From Clostridiales bacterium (GTDB taxonomy: Bacteria; Bacillota; Clostridia; Saccharofermentanales; Saccharofermentanaceae), in NCBI GenBank assembly GCA_017513085.1, contig JAFWDK010000023.1:1-64000 (forward strand): a stretch of DNA of 64,000 nucleotides, in the 5' to 3' direction. The position numbers were made by a program, and so were the translations under genes. Positions 26,198 to 37,200 of this stretch are shown here, piece by piece. Positions within the stretch are counted from its first letter, which is position 1. Every line of letters begins with the position of its first letter. The notes beneath the pieces are model-generated. The model saw only the letters and a program-made list of their open reading frames with translations. It was not told where the DNA came from and did no database searches.

Positions 26198-28585
26198 TCA
26201 AAATGGTAGCTTTTTTCTGATCCGGATCAGATCGAAAAGGTTTCTTCTGTATCGCCTGGATTTCACATACAGCGCATCCAGATGCTTCTCTTCTGCCTCG
26301 ACCAGCTGCTTTCGTTCTTCCTCCGTGATGCCTTCTCTACTGAATGCCGCCTTCATCGCGACCAGTTCACCCTTTTCGGAAGATCTGCCCTTTAATATCT
26401 TCGCCATTATCCGGAAGTATTTGTAGTATGCCCGGCTACTGAGGTTGATATCCTTGTTCCGCATCTTCGTTTTCCAATACAACTGGAATCCGAACCGAAT
26501 CCCCAACACCAGCACAAGCAGAGCACCCACGATGATCAGGAAGTGGATCATGAATGCGAACAATTTATTGAAGATCCCTTCAATAAATCTCGAACCGCTA
26601 AATGACTCATCCTCCTCTTGCCAGATTCCGTTGCCTGCCCCCTCGCTATGGCTGTCGGGATTGGCCGCTGTATTTTCCGTTACCGGCGTTGGCGTCGCAC
26701 GCGGTCTTGGCGTGACAAAAGTCGTTTCCGATCCGTACTTATATGCGATCGCATTGAAATTATAGTAACTTGCCGCTGTTTTATTTCCCGGAGTCGGGTC
26801 ATCCATCACCCATCCGTAGTCCGGGTGGAAATACTCGATCCATGCATGTGCGTTGGCAGTCGTGACCTCATGGCTGACGCCATCTTCCACATCTGTCAGA
26901 AGATATCCTCTGACATAACGGGCAGGTATCCCGAGCAGACGCAGAAGTACAACCGCTGTCGTCGCATAGTGCACACAAAAACCGGTCTTACTGTCGTGCA
27001 GGAACCAGCCGACAAAATCCATGTCTGAGGGAGGGAATGGCGTTTCCGCATCATATTCCCGCAAGGTCCGGACATAGGAAACGACCTTCTCCACGATCGT
27101 TTCTGTCGGCATGTTCACGCTTCCCGTCAGGATCTCCTGGTACCAATCCGGAAGCATGCCCGAGTCTAACACGCTTTTGAGTGTCTCGTCCGGGATCGAC
27201 AGGCAGTCCTCATAGATAAGATCCAGATATTCTTGCGTCCACTTCGGTGTATAGCGGACCGGCGCGTTATCGTAGGCATAGATATACTCTTTACCGCCAT
27301 CGTCCAGATGCACTTTCTCATTCATGTTATATGCTTCTCTTACCGAAATCTCCGGGGATTCCACATATGCACGGCTTTCCGGATCCAGGTGATACTGATC
27401 GACATAATACGGAATAAAAGCGTAGTCCGCATCAAATTCAGAAGTGACGTGCAGCGTATATCTTGCTTCCCGCTGCGTGATCGGGATTTCCGTAAAATAA
27501 TCGGCAGGAACCAGATCCGCGGCCCTGGAGGCCCATGAATATCCGTCAAACCAACTCATGGAGGAAGTTTTCAGATAAAGGAACGGCGTATTGTTCGCGT
27601 TAGATTCCGGGTACCGGTCGTTCTTTTCACGCACGACTGACATAAATCTCACACTTGGAGGCGTAAAGTTTCCGGCCTTCAGAAGGTCTTCGGTCTCCAC
27701 CGACAGACGAAGCACATCATTAGCAAGATGGTCGATCCTCACGCTGCCAAAATATGTTGTTTCATAGACTTTGCTTAACCCTTCTCGGGTGACGCCGTTT
27801 CCCCACGGGATACGACGCGAAACGGATTCAACAAAATCCCGCACCGAGGCGAAACGCTTCCGCGCAATCTCATCGTTTCTGTACTTGCTTTGCGGATTCA
27901 AAAGCACCAGAAACAGAAGTACTGCAAGGATCGGAAGGAACAAGACCGTCAGGTTCTGATAGGTGTTCTCCTTAGCGCTTTTCCTAACGTTACGGAAAAG
28001 GAAAAGCATCAGGATCCCGCATATCATGCCCACGCTCGAGGCGGTCGTCGGGGACCGGTAATTCAAGGAAAACGAGCATACGAGGAATGGAAGATAGCCC
28101 AGAAGCGCAAAGATGATCGGTTTCTTCCGAATGATCACCCAGGTAGTCAGAAATGCCGGGATCGTCGAAACCATCGACAGGAAGAACGTCATGCCGAAAG
28201 GATTTTCCATATAGTCCCCACCGGATCCTGGCAAGAAGCTGAGAGCATCATTTCCGAGTTTCGTGATAAATTGTGCCGCTGCGTCCTGGATCATCATGAT
28301 ATTCAGCATCATAGATCCTCCGAGCAGCAACACCAGCGCACCTATAACGATCAAGGTCAGGCGTATATCTTTTCTGGCGTGGATATAACTGAATCCGAAA
28401 GAAAAGATCGGGATAAAGAATATGAAACCGAATGTATCTGTCGCCAGATCATAGACACTCGTGAGCAACGACACGCTTGCAATGCCCAGAAGCGATGCCA
28501 TAAATCCCGCGAAGAAAAACGCCCATGGCGGAAGGCTTTCGCCCTGAGGGAAAGATAGGGTAAGAGGTGCTTTTTCATTGTTCAT
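26198..28585 (-). CDS. Membrane transglutaminase-like protein (TgpA/DUF3488 type), copy 2
   Basis: The 795-residue layout matches copy 1: about seven membrane helices (residues 15-240), transglutaminase core with Cys537 (KTGFCVHYATT), the histidine in NAHAWIEYF and the aspartate in MDDPTPGN, a Pro/Thr linker, a late membrane helix (FMIHFLIIVGALLVLVLG) and a basic cytoplasmic tail. All three catalytic residues are kept, so both copies should be active. It overlaps the DUF58 gene by 11 bases. The linker and membrane parts differ clearly from copy 1, so the duplication is old or the copies came from different sources. Confidence 0.9.
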   Translation of the reverse strand: MNNEKAPLTLSFPQGESLPPWAFFFAGFMASLLGIASVSLLTSVYDLATDTFGFIFFIPIFSFGFSYIHARKDIRLTLIVIGALVLLLGGSMMLNIMMIQDAAAQFITKLGNDALSFLPGSGGDYMENPFGMTFFLSMVSTIPAFLTTWVIIRKKPIIFALLGYLPFLVCSFSLNYRSPTTASSVGMICGILMLFLFRNVRKSAKENTYQNLTVLFLPILAVLLFLVLLNPQSKYRNDEIARKRFASVRDFVESVSRRIPWGNGVTREGLSKVYETTYFGSVRIDHLANDVLRLSVETEDLLKAGNFTPPSVRFMSVVREKNDRYPESNANNTPFLYLKTSSMSWFDGYSWASRAADLVPADYFTEIPITQREARYTLHVTSEFDADYAFIPYYVDQYHLDPESRAYVESPEISVREAYNMNEKVHLDDGGKEYIYAYDNAPVRYTPKWTQEYLDLIYEDCLSIPDETLKSVLDSGMLPDWYQEILTGSVNMPTETIVEKVVSYVRTLREYDAETPFPPSDMDFVGWFLHDSKTGFCVHYATTAVVLLRLLGIPARYVRGYLLTDVEDGVSHEVTTANAHAWIEYFHPDYGWVMDDPTPGNKTAASYYNFNAIAYKYGSETTFVTPRPRATPTPVTENTAANPDSHSEGAGNGIWQEEDESFSGSRFIEGIFNKLFAFMIHFLIIVGALLVLVLGIRFGFQLYWKTKMRNKDINLSSRAYYKYFRIMAKILKGRSSEKGELVAMKAAFSREGITEEERKQLVEAEEKHLDALYVKSRRYRRNLFDLIRIRKKLPF

Positions 28586-29477
28586 TCGGAAGCCCTCCTT
28601 CTATCTTCATCCGCAATATGCGACGCATCGTACGGTCCATCTCCTGCTTGGAACGGACTTCGAAGACCTGTGATTTTTTGTATCGGGAAACGATCTTGAC
28701 ACTCACCGGAATATCCTTGGCAAGAAAATACCGGATCGTAAAAAGCACTTCGCCCAGATTTTGATCCACGGTATCTCTTGTGCCCACGAGCGGCATCTCG
28801 ACGCGTGCCCGGCCGTGTGTCTCTTCTTGTGGCTCTCGAACCAGGATCTCGTCTTTTTTGGCAGACATCTTCCAGTGTACGTTTTTGATCGGGTCGCCAG
28901 GTATATATTCCCGGATGTCATATAGTTCGGAATAAGGTGAAACAGACTTCGACAATATCTTGGCCCGGAAGCCGTTCGAATCCGTCACGATCTCCGGCAT
29001 GCGCTGTATCGGCAATACCGGGATCTCGCCCTTAAGGTCAGCTTTTCTTGGGATCGGGATCAGACCGAACATGTCATAGACGCGCACCTTAAGCGACTCG
29101 ATCATATACGTACCGCAATGCTCTGTGTTGAGATTCACGGAATAATCCGTGCCGATCTGACAGACAAAGTGGTACTTTTGTATTTCGCCGCTCATCAGTT
29201 CTATGATAGTCATACGTACGGAATAAAGCTGTCCGGGAAGATTCTTTCCGCTCTTCGTGGAAAACACGATATCCGTTTCCATATTCATGGTGATCATCGG
29301 AGGAACTTTCAGGCGCACCTGAAAAAAGAGCGCCGTGCAGAAGCTGAAAACTATGGCGATCACCGGAATGGCGCCCAAAACCAGAAGCCAATACCAGGCA
29401 AACCACTGCTCATACACCAGGAAAAAAGCGATGGACCCTAAAACGGTAAGAATATAGATGATCCAATTCTTTACCAT
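28575..29477 (-). CDS. DUF58 domain protein, copy 2
   Basis: A 300-residue paralogue of 16762-17670 with two N-terminal membrane segments and the DUF58 signature DIREYIPGDPIKNVHWKMSA followed by DEILVREPQEE. It sits 2 bases after the moxR gene and overlaps the transglutaminase gene, as in cassette 1. Both copies keep the HWK motif. The probable role is with the MoxR ATPase in assembling or controlling the transglutaminase; this is inferred from gene context. Confidence 0.9.
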   Translation of the reverse strand: MVKNWIIYILTVLGSIAFFLVYEQWFAWYWLLVLGAIPVIAIVFSFCTALFFQVRLKVPPMITMNMETDIVFSTKSGKNLPGQLYSVRMTIIELMSGEIQKYHFVCQIGTDYSVNLNTEHCGTYMIESLKVRVYDMFGLIPIPRKADLKGEIPVLPIQRMPEIVTDSNGFRAKILSKSVSPYSELYDIREYIPGDPIKNVHWKMSAKKDEILVREPQEETHGRARVEMPLVGTRDTVDQNLGEVLFTIRYFLAKDIPVSVKIVSRYKKSQVFEVRSKQEMDRTMRRILRMKIEGGLPNEQ

Positions 29478-29479
29478 TT

Positions 29480-30412
29480 TTATTTCCCCGAAACGCGTGT
29501 CTTCTTTACGATCTCTTCGGCAATCTTTTCCGTCTTCACTTCATTGAATTCTGCTTCCGGTGTCAGGATAAAACGGTGACTCATGACCGGAACAAATACT
29601 CTTTGCACATCTTCATCCGAAACGAAATCCCGGCCATCCATATATGCATAAGCTCTCGCCATTGCCGTCATGGCCAGCGTCGCACGAGGACTCGCGCCAC
29701 GTTCCAGGTCCGGGTGATTTCTGGTTGCATCCGCAAGCGCAACGATATAATCGAAAAGACGGTCGCGGATATGCACCTTGGAAGCTTCCTGCTGCATACG
29801 CACAAGATCTTCCGCGCTGCAGACCCGTTCTATGGTCTTCATCGGATCATTTCCATCCTGGCGGCTCATCAGCATGGCTTTTTCATCTTCATTTTTCGGA
29901 TATCCCATGGAAATGCGCACGGAGAAGCGGTCCATCTGCGAGTCAGGCAGAAGTGACGTTCCCGAGGCTCCGGACGGGTTCTGTGTGGCAAATACGATAA
30001 ACGGGCTCGGGAGCGGATATGTTTTCTCATCCACCGTAACCTGCCCCTCTTCCATAGCTTCCAGGAACGCGGACTGCGTACGTGAGGAAGCACGGTTCAG
30101 CTCATCGGCAAGGAAAAGATTGTGGAATATCGCACCTTTCTGATAGTGCATCTCCTTAGTGTCTTTATCGAAAACGGAAAAACCGGTAATATCGGAAGGC
30201 AGTACGTCCGGCGTAAACTGCACGCGTCCGTAGTCCAGGCCCATGGTCTTGGAAAAGGCCAATACCATCGAAGTCTTACCCACTCCCGGCACATCCTCGA
30301 TAAGGATATGTCCTCCGGACAGCATCGCCGTCATTACCAAACGGATCACTTCATCTTTTCCGCAAATAACTTTTTTAACTTCTTCAATGACCTGATTCTT
30401 TACATCCGACAT
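29480..30412 (-). CDS. MoxR-family AAA+ ATPase, copy 2
   Basis: The same length (310 residues) and motifs as copy 1: EDVPGVGKTSM, LFLADELNRASSRTQ and ATQNPSGASGTSLLPDSQMD. The ATPase parts are the most similar of the three duplicated genes. It leads the second MoxR-DUF58-transglutaminase operon. The 124-base gap upstream to the WYL gene must contain its promoter, but I could not pick a convincing one. Confidence 0.93.
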   Translation of the reverse strand: MSDVKNQVIEEVKKVICGKDEVIRLVMTAMLSGGHILIEDVPGVGKTSMVLAFSKTMGLDYGRVQFTPDVLPSDITGFSVFDKDTKEMHYQKGAIFHNLFLADELNRASSRTQSAFLEAMEEGQVTVDEKTYPLPSPFIVFATQNPSGASGTSLLPDSQMDRFSVRISMGYPKNEDEKAMLMSRQDGNDPMKTIERVCSAEDLVRMQQEASKVHIRDRLFDYIVALADATRNHPDLERGASPRATLAMTAMARAYAYMDGRDFVSDEDVQRVFVPVMSHRFILTPEAEFNEVKTEKIAEEIVKKTRVSGK

Positions 30413-30536
30413 AGATCTACCCGCCGTTTCCTGCTATTCTGCCAGTCTCATTCAGAAGACGTCGCACTATATAAGCATTGTAACGAATGGAGGCGGCAAA
30501 AAATACGGACAGGTTAAAGACAATACAGGGAGAAAA

Positions 30537-31535
30537 TTAAGTTTCCAGAGCTTTTCTCAGGTGCTCGTGATACTGTTTGACGACGCTTTCCGGCCCGTAT
30601 ATTCCAAAAGCACCTTCGTACTGACTTACCCACGAGAAAAACGTCGGACTGATGCTGGCCGTGACGTTGGCAATCAGGTAATCCGCATTTTCAGGATCGG
30701 GGAAGATCGAAACATCCTGACTGAAACGATCGTAAAACTGTGTCAGCATATCCTTCCGGAACCGAAGCTGTACAGGTTCCGGCTTATTTCCATACATGCT
30801 GAAGGATGCTTCCACATAGCGGGCCACCTGGAAGTTCTTCGGCGGAGACACGAGTTTCTTCTTGGATTCGACGTGCACTTCCTTCATACGGTCGATACGG
30901 AAATGCCAGATCGCATCTTCCTTGCCGGCCGGATCCTTGTCCGGTCTCGCGCCGATGCAGTAATAGAAGCCGTTATGCCAGATCAGCGCAAAAGGATGCA
31001 GGACGTATCTTTGCCCGTCATGCTTATAGACTTCGCCTTCGCCGAAGCGGTATTCGATATACAGAAAAGAGACCGGGTGACCTTCATGCATGGCCTTTCG
31101 GATCCGGTTCGTGGTATAGATAAAATCGTTATTGGAAGAATGGTGACGCCCAATATAGTGGATCTGTTCATTTAATTCCGCCGCATGCCCTTTCGAAGTC
31201 AGGCTCTTCAGTTTCCGGATCAGCGTCGCCTTCTTCTTCTCGGTCATGAATCCGGCTGATTCCACGGCATCGATGAGGATCATGATCTCTTCCACTTCAA
31301 AATCTCTTTGTTCAATATAATAGCGGGGCGGACGGCCGAAACTTTCCAGCGCGGTCGAAGACGCCTTGATAGCTTCAAAGTCTTTGTAAAGCGCTTTGCG
31401 CTCAACGGAAAAGCCGCGCTCTTCAAGCTTCCCGAGTATCTCCTGGGTAGAAAGGCCATGATTCTCATCTGTCTCTTTGAGAAGGATCTCCAGAAGACTC
31501 AAAAGTCTTCCTCTGCCGTTTTCTGTATTGCCCAT
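30537..31535 (-). CDS. WYL-domain transcriptional regulator
   Basis: The 332-residue protein has an N-terminal winged helix-turn-helix (LLSLLEILLKETDENHGLST, SVERKALYKDFEAI) and a WYL domain at about 135-240 (SFLYIEYRFGEGEVY, HPFALIWHNGFYYCIG), then a WCX-like C-terminal region. WYL proteins sense small ligands, often nucleotides or nucleic acids, and control defence, DNA-damage or metabolic genes. No defence genes are adjacent. It diverges from the DUF1015 gene and lies upstream of the MoxR cassette 2 on the same strand, so either could be a target. Confidence 0.9.
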   Translation of the reverse strand: MGNTENGRGRLLSLLEILLKETDENHGLSTQEILGKLEERGFSVERKALYKDFEAIKASSTALESFGRPPRYYIEQRDFEVEEIMILIDAVESAGFMTEKKKATLIRKLKSLTSKGHAAELNEQIHYIGRHHSSNNDFIYTTNRIRKAMHEGHPVSFLYIEYRFGEGEVYKHDGQRYVLHPFALIWHNGFYYCIGARPDKDPAGKEDAIWHFRIDRMKEVHVESKKKLVSPPKNFQVARYVEASFSMYGNKPEPVQLRFRKDMLTQFYDRFSQDVSIFPDPENADYLIANVTASISPTFFSWVSQYEGAFGIYGPESVVKQYHEHLRKALET

Positions 31536-31619
31536 TGTCCTTCCTCCCTTGCTATATATTATTTATTCTTTTCTAATTATATCTTTTTTCCTTCATAAAT
31601 AGAACTTTGCTAACTACCG

Positions 31620-31628
31620 TGATATAAT
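31620..31628 (+). promoter_or_regulatory. Extended -10 promoter (TGATATAAT) for the DUF1015 operon
   Basis: TGATATAAT lies about 160 bases before the DUF1015 start, with a poor -35. The long leader that follows is GC-rich in parts (GGGTTCCCCCCTTTCC at about 31675), and I see no known riboswitch in it. Confidence 0.45.
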
Positions 31629-31788
31629 TATTAGGCTTATGCGCCATCGTAAGTTACGGGGATATTCCAACGAAGGGTTCCCCCCTTTCCGTCGGCATTT
31701 TCTCCCCTTAGAAAAGCCCATCTGTTCCGACCGGCATCCGGGATACCGGCGGAGTTTTTACGGGTAAGATATGAAAAGAGGACGTTCA

Positions 31789-33093
31789 ATGAATTCAATT
31801 TATGCAGATATTGCTGTCGCTGCGCCGAAGATCCTTCTTCCGAAAAAGGGAGTCGACCTTTCCAAATGGGCGGTCATCGCATGCGACCAGTTTACTTCTG
31901 AGCCGAAATACTGGGAACAGGTCGAGGAGATCGTCGGCACGAAGCCGTCCACGCTCCGTATGTTTCTGCCGGAGGTTTATCTCGAGAAGTGTCCGGTAGA
32001 AGAGATCGAGAAGAAGCTTTCCGATATCTCTTCTTCCATCAATGAATATCTGTCCGAGGGTATCCTGGAGGAGCTTGCTCCGGGTTTCATCCTTCTGGAC
32101 AGAAAGACCAAGTATAACGATTCCCGCCGCGGTCTGATGCTGGCGCTGGACCTGGAACAATATGATTTTACTCCGGGCAACAAGAGCCGCATCCGCGCAA
32201 CAGAGGGTACCGTTCTTTCCCGTATTCCCCCGAGAGTCCGCATCCGTGAGCGCGCTCCGATCGAGATGCCGCACATCATGGTGCTCATCGATGACCCGAA
32301 CCGCACGGTCATTGAGCCGGCGTGGGATGCACTTTCTTCCGACCCTGACAATCTCGTGTACGATACCGATCTCATGATGGAAGGCGGCCACGTCAAGGGC
32401 TACTTCACTAAGGACGGTTCTGATGTGGCCAATAAGATCGTCGAGGCACTTCGCGACCTTCTTGCTGCTTCTGATGACGGATTCCTTTTTGCCGTCGGCG
32501 ACGGAAACCATTCCCTTGCTACAGCAAAGACGCATTGGGAAAACATCCGCGAGAAGCTTTCCGCCGAAGACCGCCTGACACATCCGGCACGTTACTGCCT
32601 GGTCGAGATCGTGAATATCCATGATGAGGGATTGAAATTCGAACCGATCCATCGTGTTACCTTCGGTCTTTCCGTAGAGGAATTCAAGAAGCGTGCCGCT
32701 TCCTATTTCGCCGACCAGCAAGTCTCCTTTACCGACGCAAGTGCTTTTGCCAAGGAAGGCAGAAACGATGGTTCGCAGGCGATCCTGGTGACAAACGGCA
32801 AAGAAGATCTGTGTCTTTTGATCGGGAAACCGAAGCATACTTTGGCTGTCGGAACTCTTGCCGGATTCCTGGATTCGATCGAAGAAACCGATAAGATCCA
32901 TACGGACTATATCCACGGCGAAGACTCCGTCCGTTCTCTGGCCAACGAGAACTGTCTGGGATTCCTTCTTCCGGATGTTTCCAAGAATTCTTTCTTTGAG
33001 ACGATCTCCCGGGAAGGCGTATTCCCGAGAAAGACTTTCTCCATGGGCGAAGCTCCGGAGAAGCGTTACTATCTGGAAGCAAAGATGATCTGA
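31789..33093 (+). CDS. DUF1015 (SerK-like) family protein
   Basis: A 434-residue soluble protein with the DUF1015 hallmarks: KWAVIACDQFTSEPKYW near the N-terminus, the GDGNHSLATAKTHWE motif near residue 240 and a C-terminal DYIHGED. Related proteins include the archaeal free-serine kinase SerK, and in many Clostridia the gene sits next to serA and the serC-like aminotransferase. Here those genes are about 18 kb away at 50695-53414, so a role in serine metabolism is plausible but inferred. The ATG at 31789 is chosen over one 18 bases upstream because AAAAGAGGA lies at the right distance. Confidence 0.88.
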   Translation: MNSIYADIAVAAPKILLPKKGVDLSKWAVIACDQFTSEPKYWEQVEEIVGTKPSTLRMFLPEVYLEKCPVEEIEKKLSDISSSINEYLSEGILEELAPGFILLDRKTKYNDSRRGLMLALDLEQYDFTPGNKSRIRATEGTVLSRIPPRVRIRERAPIEMPHIMVLIDDPNRTVIEPAWDALSSDPDNLVYDTDLMMEGGHVKGYFTKDGSDVANKIVEALRDLLAASDDGFLFAVGDGNHSLATAKTHWENIREKLSAEDRLTHPARYCLVEIVNIHDEGLKFEPIHRVTFGLSVEEFKKRAASYFADQQVSFTDASAFAKEGRNDGSQAILVTNGKEDLCLLIGKPKHTLAVGTLAGFLDSIEETDKIHTDYIHGEDSVRSLANENCLGFLLPDVSKNSFFETISREGVFPRKTFSMGEAPEKRYYLEAKMI

Positions 33094-33145
33094 TGGTTGC
33101 TTTGTCCTTTGGGGCAAGACCGTAAGTTTTAGAGGTAGAGGGTAC

Positions 33146-34219
33146 ATGGCTGAGAAAACGTCTATTTGTGTAATCGGCGCCGGGCTTTCCGGTCTGGTTT
33201 GTGCATATAAGCTTGCACAGGCCGGTTTTCGCGTACAAGTCGTCGAGCAGCAATCCACGCCGGGTGGCATGCTGGCCTGTTCCCGTCTCGGCTCTGATTA
33301 CATCGAGCTTCTGCCTCACCATATCCGCAAAAGCGATCGTGCGCTGATAGCTCTTCTGAAGGACCTTGGTCTTTCCGACGAACTGCAATGGTACGATTCT
33401 CTTTGGTATGGGCGTGCAAGCAAAAAGAAACTGGGATATCTCAACAACGGGTTTCACTCCCTGCTTTCCGCTCTGGTTCAGGAGATCACTGATAACGAGG
33501 GTATCATCCAGTACGGATATACTGTGACGGAGATTGCCGAGAGCGAGGATCCGACGAGACCGAAATACCGTGTCCGCTGCATTCTGGCCGACACCACATC
33601 GATCATACTGGAATGTGATACGATCCTTTATACCGGTTCCTGCCGTAACCTCGTGCACATCACCCATCCGTTGAATATGCCGACCGACTTCCGCGATTCT
33701 CTCATGGACGTAACCTATCAGGCCAACATGTGCCTTCTGATGCTGATGAAGTATCCTTTCACGGAATGTTACTCTCGAATGATCGATGATGATGAGCCAT
33801 TTCAGCGGATCATCCAGCACACCAGCATGGTCGGTGAACGCCGTTACGGCGGTCACGTGCTGTATCTGTCCGGAAGTTTCCAGACATCCGCTCCGCTCTG
33901 GACCGCATCTGACGCAGACGTGTTTAAGTCATTTTTCAAGCGTCTTCAGTATATGAATCCCAGCGTTTCCCGCTCAGCTGTCCGCACCTGGCGTTTGACC
34001 CGGACACGCTATGCCAAACCGCTCAACCGGCCTTCGGACGAACTGCTCGAGCCGGTTCCGCGCCTTTTTGTGTGCAGTCTGGCCATGTCTGAGATTGCCC
34101 AGCAGGATGACTCGAAATACCGCATGGACACATGTGTTGCCCAGGCAAACCTTACCGTTAACAAAATCAAGGAGGTTTTTTCTCATGAAAAAGAACTCAA
34201 GAACTTCGAAGAGCAGTAA
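33146..34219 (+). CDS. FAD-dependent oxidoreductase (amine oxidase / protoporphyrinogen oxidase-like fold)
   Basis: The N-terminus has the dinucleotide-binding motif ICVIGAGLSGLVCAYKLAQA followed by VVEQQSTPGGM, typical of flavoprotein amine oxidases and related sugar or carotenoid oxidoreductases. The 357-residue length is short for the family and the C-terminal FAD motif is weak, so the substrate cannot be named. The gene's end overlaps the start of the DUF2298 membrane protein by 35 bases, so the two are translated together. In other genomes such flavoproteins often sit beside polyprenyl-linked glycosyltransferases, which hints at a glycan or lipid-carrier pathway; this is inference. Confidence 0.82.
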   Translation: MAEKTSICVIGAGLSGLVCAYKLAQAGFRVQVVEQQSTPGGMLACSRLGSDYIELLPHHIRKSDRALIALLKDLGLSDELQWYDSLWYGRASKKKLGYLNNGFHSLLSALVQEITDNEGIIQYGYTVTEIAESEDPTRPKYRVRCILADTTSIILECDTILYTGSCRNLVHITHPLNMPTDFRDSLMDVTYQANMCLLMLMKYPFTECYSRMIDDDEPFQRIIQHTSMVGERRYGGHVLYLSGSFQTSAPLWTASDADVFKSFFKRLQYMNPSVSRSAVRTWRLTRTRYAKPLNRPSDELLEPVPRLFVCSLAMSEIAQQDDSKYRMDTCVAQANLTVNKIKEVFSHEKELKNFEEQ

Positions 34220-37200
34220 TGCTTCGAAGTCAGGAAAGCGCTCCGGAAAAGCTTCGTTTTCCAACCAGACTGCCTACGAACCTGATCTGGATGTTTTGGG
34301 AAAGATGCCGACGATCTCGGCGACAGATATGCTTCTGCGTTTCCTGACACTTCTTGTGCCGGCTCTGGTTGCCTTGCTTGCCGGGCTTATTTTAAAAAAT
34401 GATCTCAGCAGTTTCTTTACCTGGTGGGCAGCTTTCTATCTTTACAGTTGGGCGACCTTTCCACTCGTTGCCTATTTCTTCCGCGGGTTTGTCTCAACAG
34501 GATATGGTCTTTCCAAGAGTCTCGGTATCCTTTTGACGACCGGACCGGTTTGGCTGATCTCTTATCTCGGCATCTGGCAGAGTTTTAACCGTCCTATGAC
34601 CTTTGTCATGTTTGCCATTCTTGTCGCGGTCTGCTGGGGAATCCCGAAGACACGACGCGCAGCTTTGATCTCGATCTGTGATAACAAAAACATCCGCCAC
34701 ATTCTTCTTGAAGAAATCATCTTTACGATCGTCTTTGTCTTCCTTCTCTTCTGCAAGGGTATCGAACCGAAGATCAATGGTGAAGAGAAATTCATGAACT
34801 TCGGCTTTATGAATTCCATGGTCCGCTACGACGGTCTTCCGGCGAAAGACCAGTGGCTGTCCGGTTATTCCATCAATTACTATTACTACGGACAATATAT
34901 CTTCTCCTATTTGACCAAGATGCTGGGCACCACGACCGGCGTGGCATACAACATTTCCATGTGTGCCGCTATCGCATTGCCTTTCTCGTCCGCTTTTACA
35001 CTCGGTCAGATGTTTATCGACGGACTCATGCAAAAGCGCGATTGTCCTGTATCCAAGTGGTACCTGCCTTTTGCAGGACTTCTTTCTTCTGCCTGCGTTA
35101 TCTTTTTCGGTAACTCCCACTCTTTCTTTTACGATGAACAGAGCTTCGGAAATAAGATCCTGAGCTGGGGACTGTGGCAGAAGCTCGGCATCCACATCGG
35201 TAAAACAACAGAATTTTTCTACCCGGATTCCACCCGTTTTATCGGACACAATCCTGACCTTATCCAGGAAGGCCTTTCAACAGTTGGAGATAAGACGATC
35301 CACGAATTCCCGTTTTACTCGTATCTGATCGGCGACCTGCACGCGCACGTAGTCAGCATGACAATCGTCCTTCTGATCACCGCATTTATCTTCGTAGCCG
35401 TATTCCGGGCCAAATACGATAATGACCGGGATCAGAAGATCGTTCGCTTCCGTGGATTTAAGAAAAACATTGTCGGCGAGATGGGGCATCTCTTCCGTCC
35501 GGAATTCTTCTTTGCCGCTTATCTTCTGGGTCTGGCCCAGATGTGCAACTACTGGGATTTCCTGATCTACTTTATTTTCTGCTCAATGGGACTTCTGGTC
35601 TATAACGCGAGGCGCTCGACTTACCTTTGTTCCTTTACGAGTTTCCTTGTCTTTATCTTCGAAGTCGGCGGAATCCTGGGTGTCTATCTGAAGTTTAACA
35701 GCAATGTTTTTGTTCACCTTTGCCTACAGATCGCAATCTTTGTGATCGCTTATCTGTTAACGACAGTCTTCCCGACTGCGATTTCCAGAACAGGCCTCGC
35801 CATGTCGATGCTGTTCTCGATCGCCAGCTTGATCTCTCTGTCTTTCAACCTCAAATTCGAGATGATCTCCAATTTCATCGCACTCACAGACAGACATACT
35901 TCTCTGTTCCAGTTCACAATCCTCTGGCTGATCCATTTCCTGATCCCGCTTGCCTTGATCGTGCTTGTCGTTTCAACCAAACGTCACAAATACAAGAAGA
36001 ATCTCCTCCCCATCCTTCCTGCACCGCTTCCATTGGTAAAACCTGCGATGGACTTTAAGAAGGAAAAGAATAGCGACACTACTTCTTCGGAAGACGAAGA
36101 CAGCCATATCGAGAAGAGTGATTCTGATGATCGTTCTGCGGATCCGGACCTCGACTTCGACCCGGATACAGTCGTCAATAAAGCGCATATTCATCGTGCC
36201 CAGGACGCTTCGTCCGATCCTGATGTGAACGGCGGCACTTCTGATGAGGATGCAGATCCGAGTTTCCTGGCCCGTATCGCTTTACTGTTCCGCACACTGG
36301 ATTACTATTTCGCTAAGTTCGGTGATTTCCTGCTTTGCAAATTCTTCCGTCTGCGTTCCATCGTGGATATCTTCATGGTAGGCATGAGTTTTGTCGGCAT
36401 GATGATGATCCTCGCTCCGGAGATCATCTATGTACGCGATATCTATGGAGATGAATACCAGCGTTCCAACACCATGTTTAAGTTTACCTTTGCCGGATTC
36501 ATCATGCTGTCACTGGTTATCGGTTATACCGTATTCCGCTTTATGGCACATGTCACCCGGAAAGGAAATCTTTCCAACTGGGGTTTGACCGTTTCCATCA
36601 TCATGATCGTCCTGATCATCTTTATCCCGGGACACTATACATTACGTTCTCTCGATCAGCGCTCCGGCGAGATCAGCTCCGAACGCTATCAAGGTCTCGA
36701 TGGTACCGCATACTTGACCACCTACCAGTCTTCCTACTGGTTTGATGACCACAGGTATGATGACGACCGGGATCTCAAGAGCTACGAAGGAAATCTGATG
36801 GCCTATAAAGAAGCCATTGATTGGTTTAACTCCAATGTCAAGGGCAGCAAGAACATCTGCGAAGCCCATGGATTAAGCTATTCGGATAAATGTATCATCT
36901 CATCGTACACAGGTCTTCCGACCATTGCCGGCTGGCAGACACACGAGCAGTTGTGGCACTTCCAGGGCATGATCGATGACGAAGGAAATTTCGTGGCAGA
37001 TCCGGAAAGGGACGGCTGGAATAATATCGTCGGCCCGCGTTATGGTGATCTGCAGACCATCTACTCCTCTGCTGATGTCGATGAGGTCAGCAGACTACTG
37101 CACCTCTACGATGTAACTTATGTTATCTGCGGTGACATGGAACTGAGTCAGATGCATATCGTCAATTACTCCGTCTTCGATCAGATCGGCCAGGTGGTCT

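Noticed and set aside
30537..31535. WYL regulator as the marker of an adjacent defence island
   Set aside because: The neighbours are MoxR/DUF58/transglutaminase and DUF1015 genes; no nuclease, restriction or toxin gene is near.
31795..33270. A 491-codon open frame antisense to the DUF1015 gene
   Set aside because: No start signal and no domain; DUF1015 motifs on the other strand are clear.
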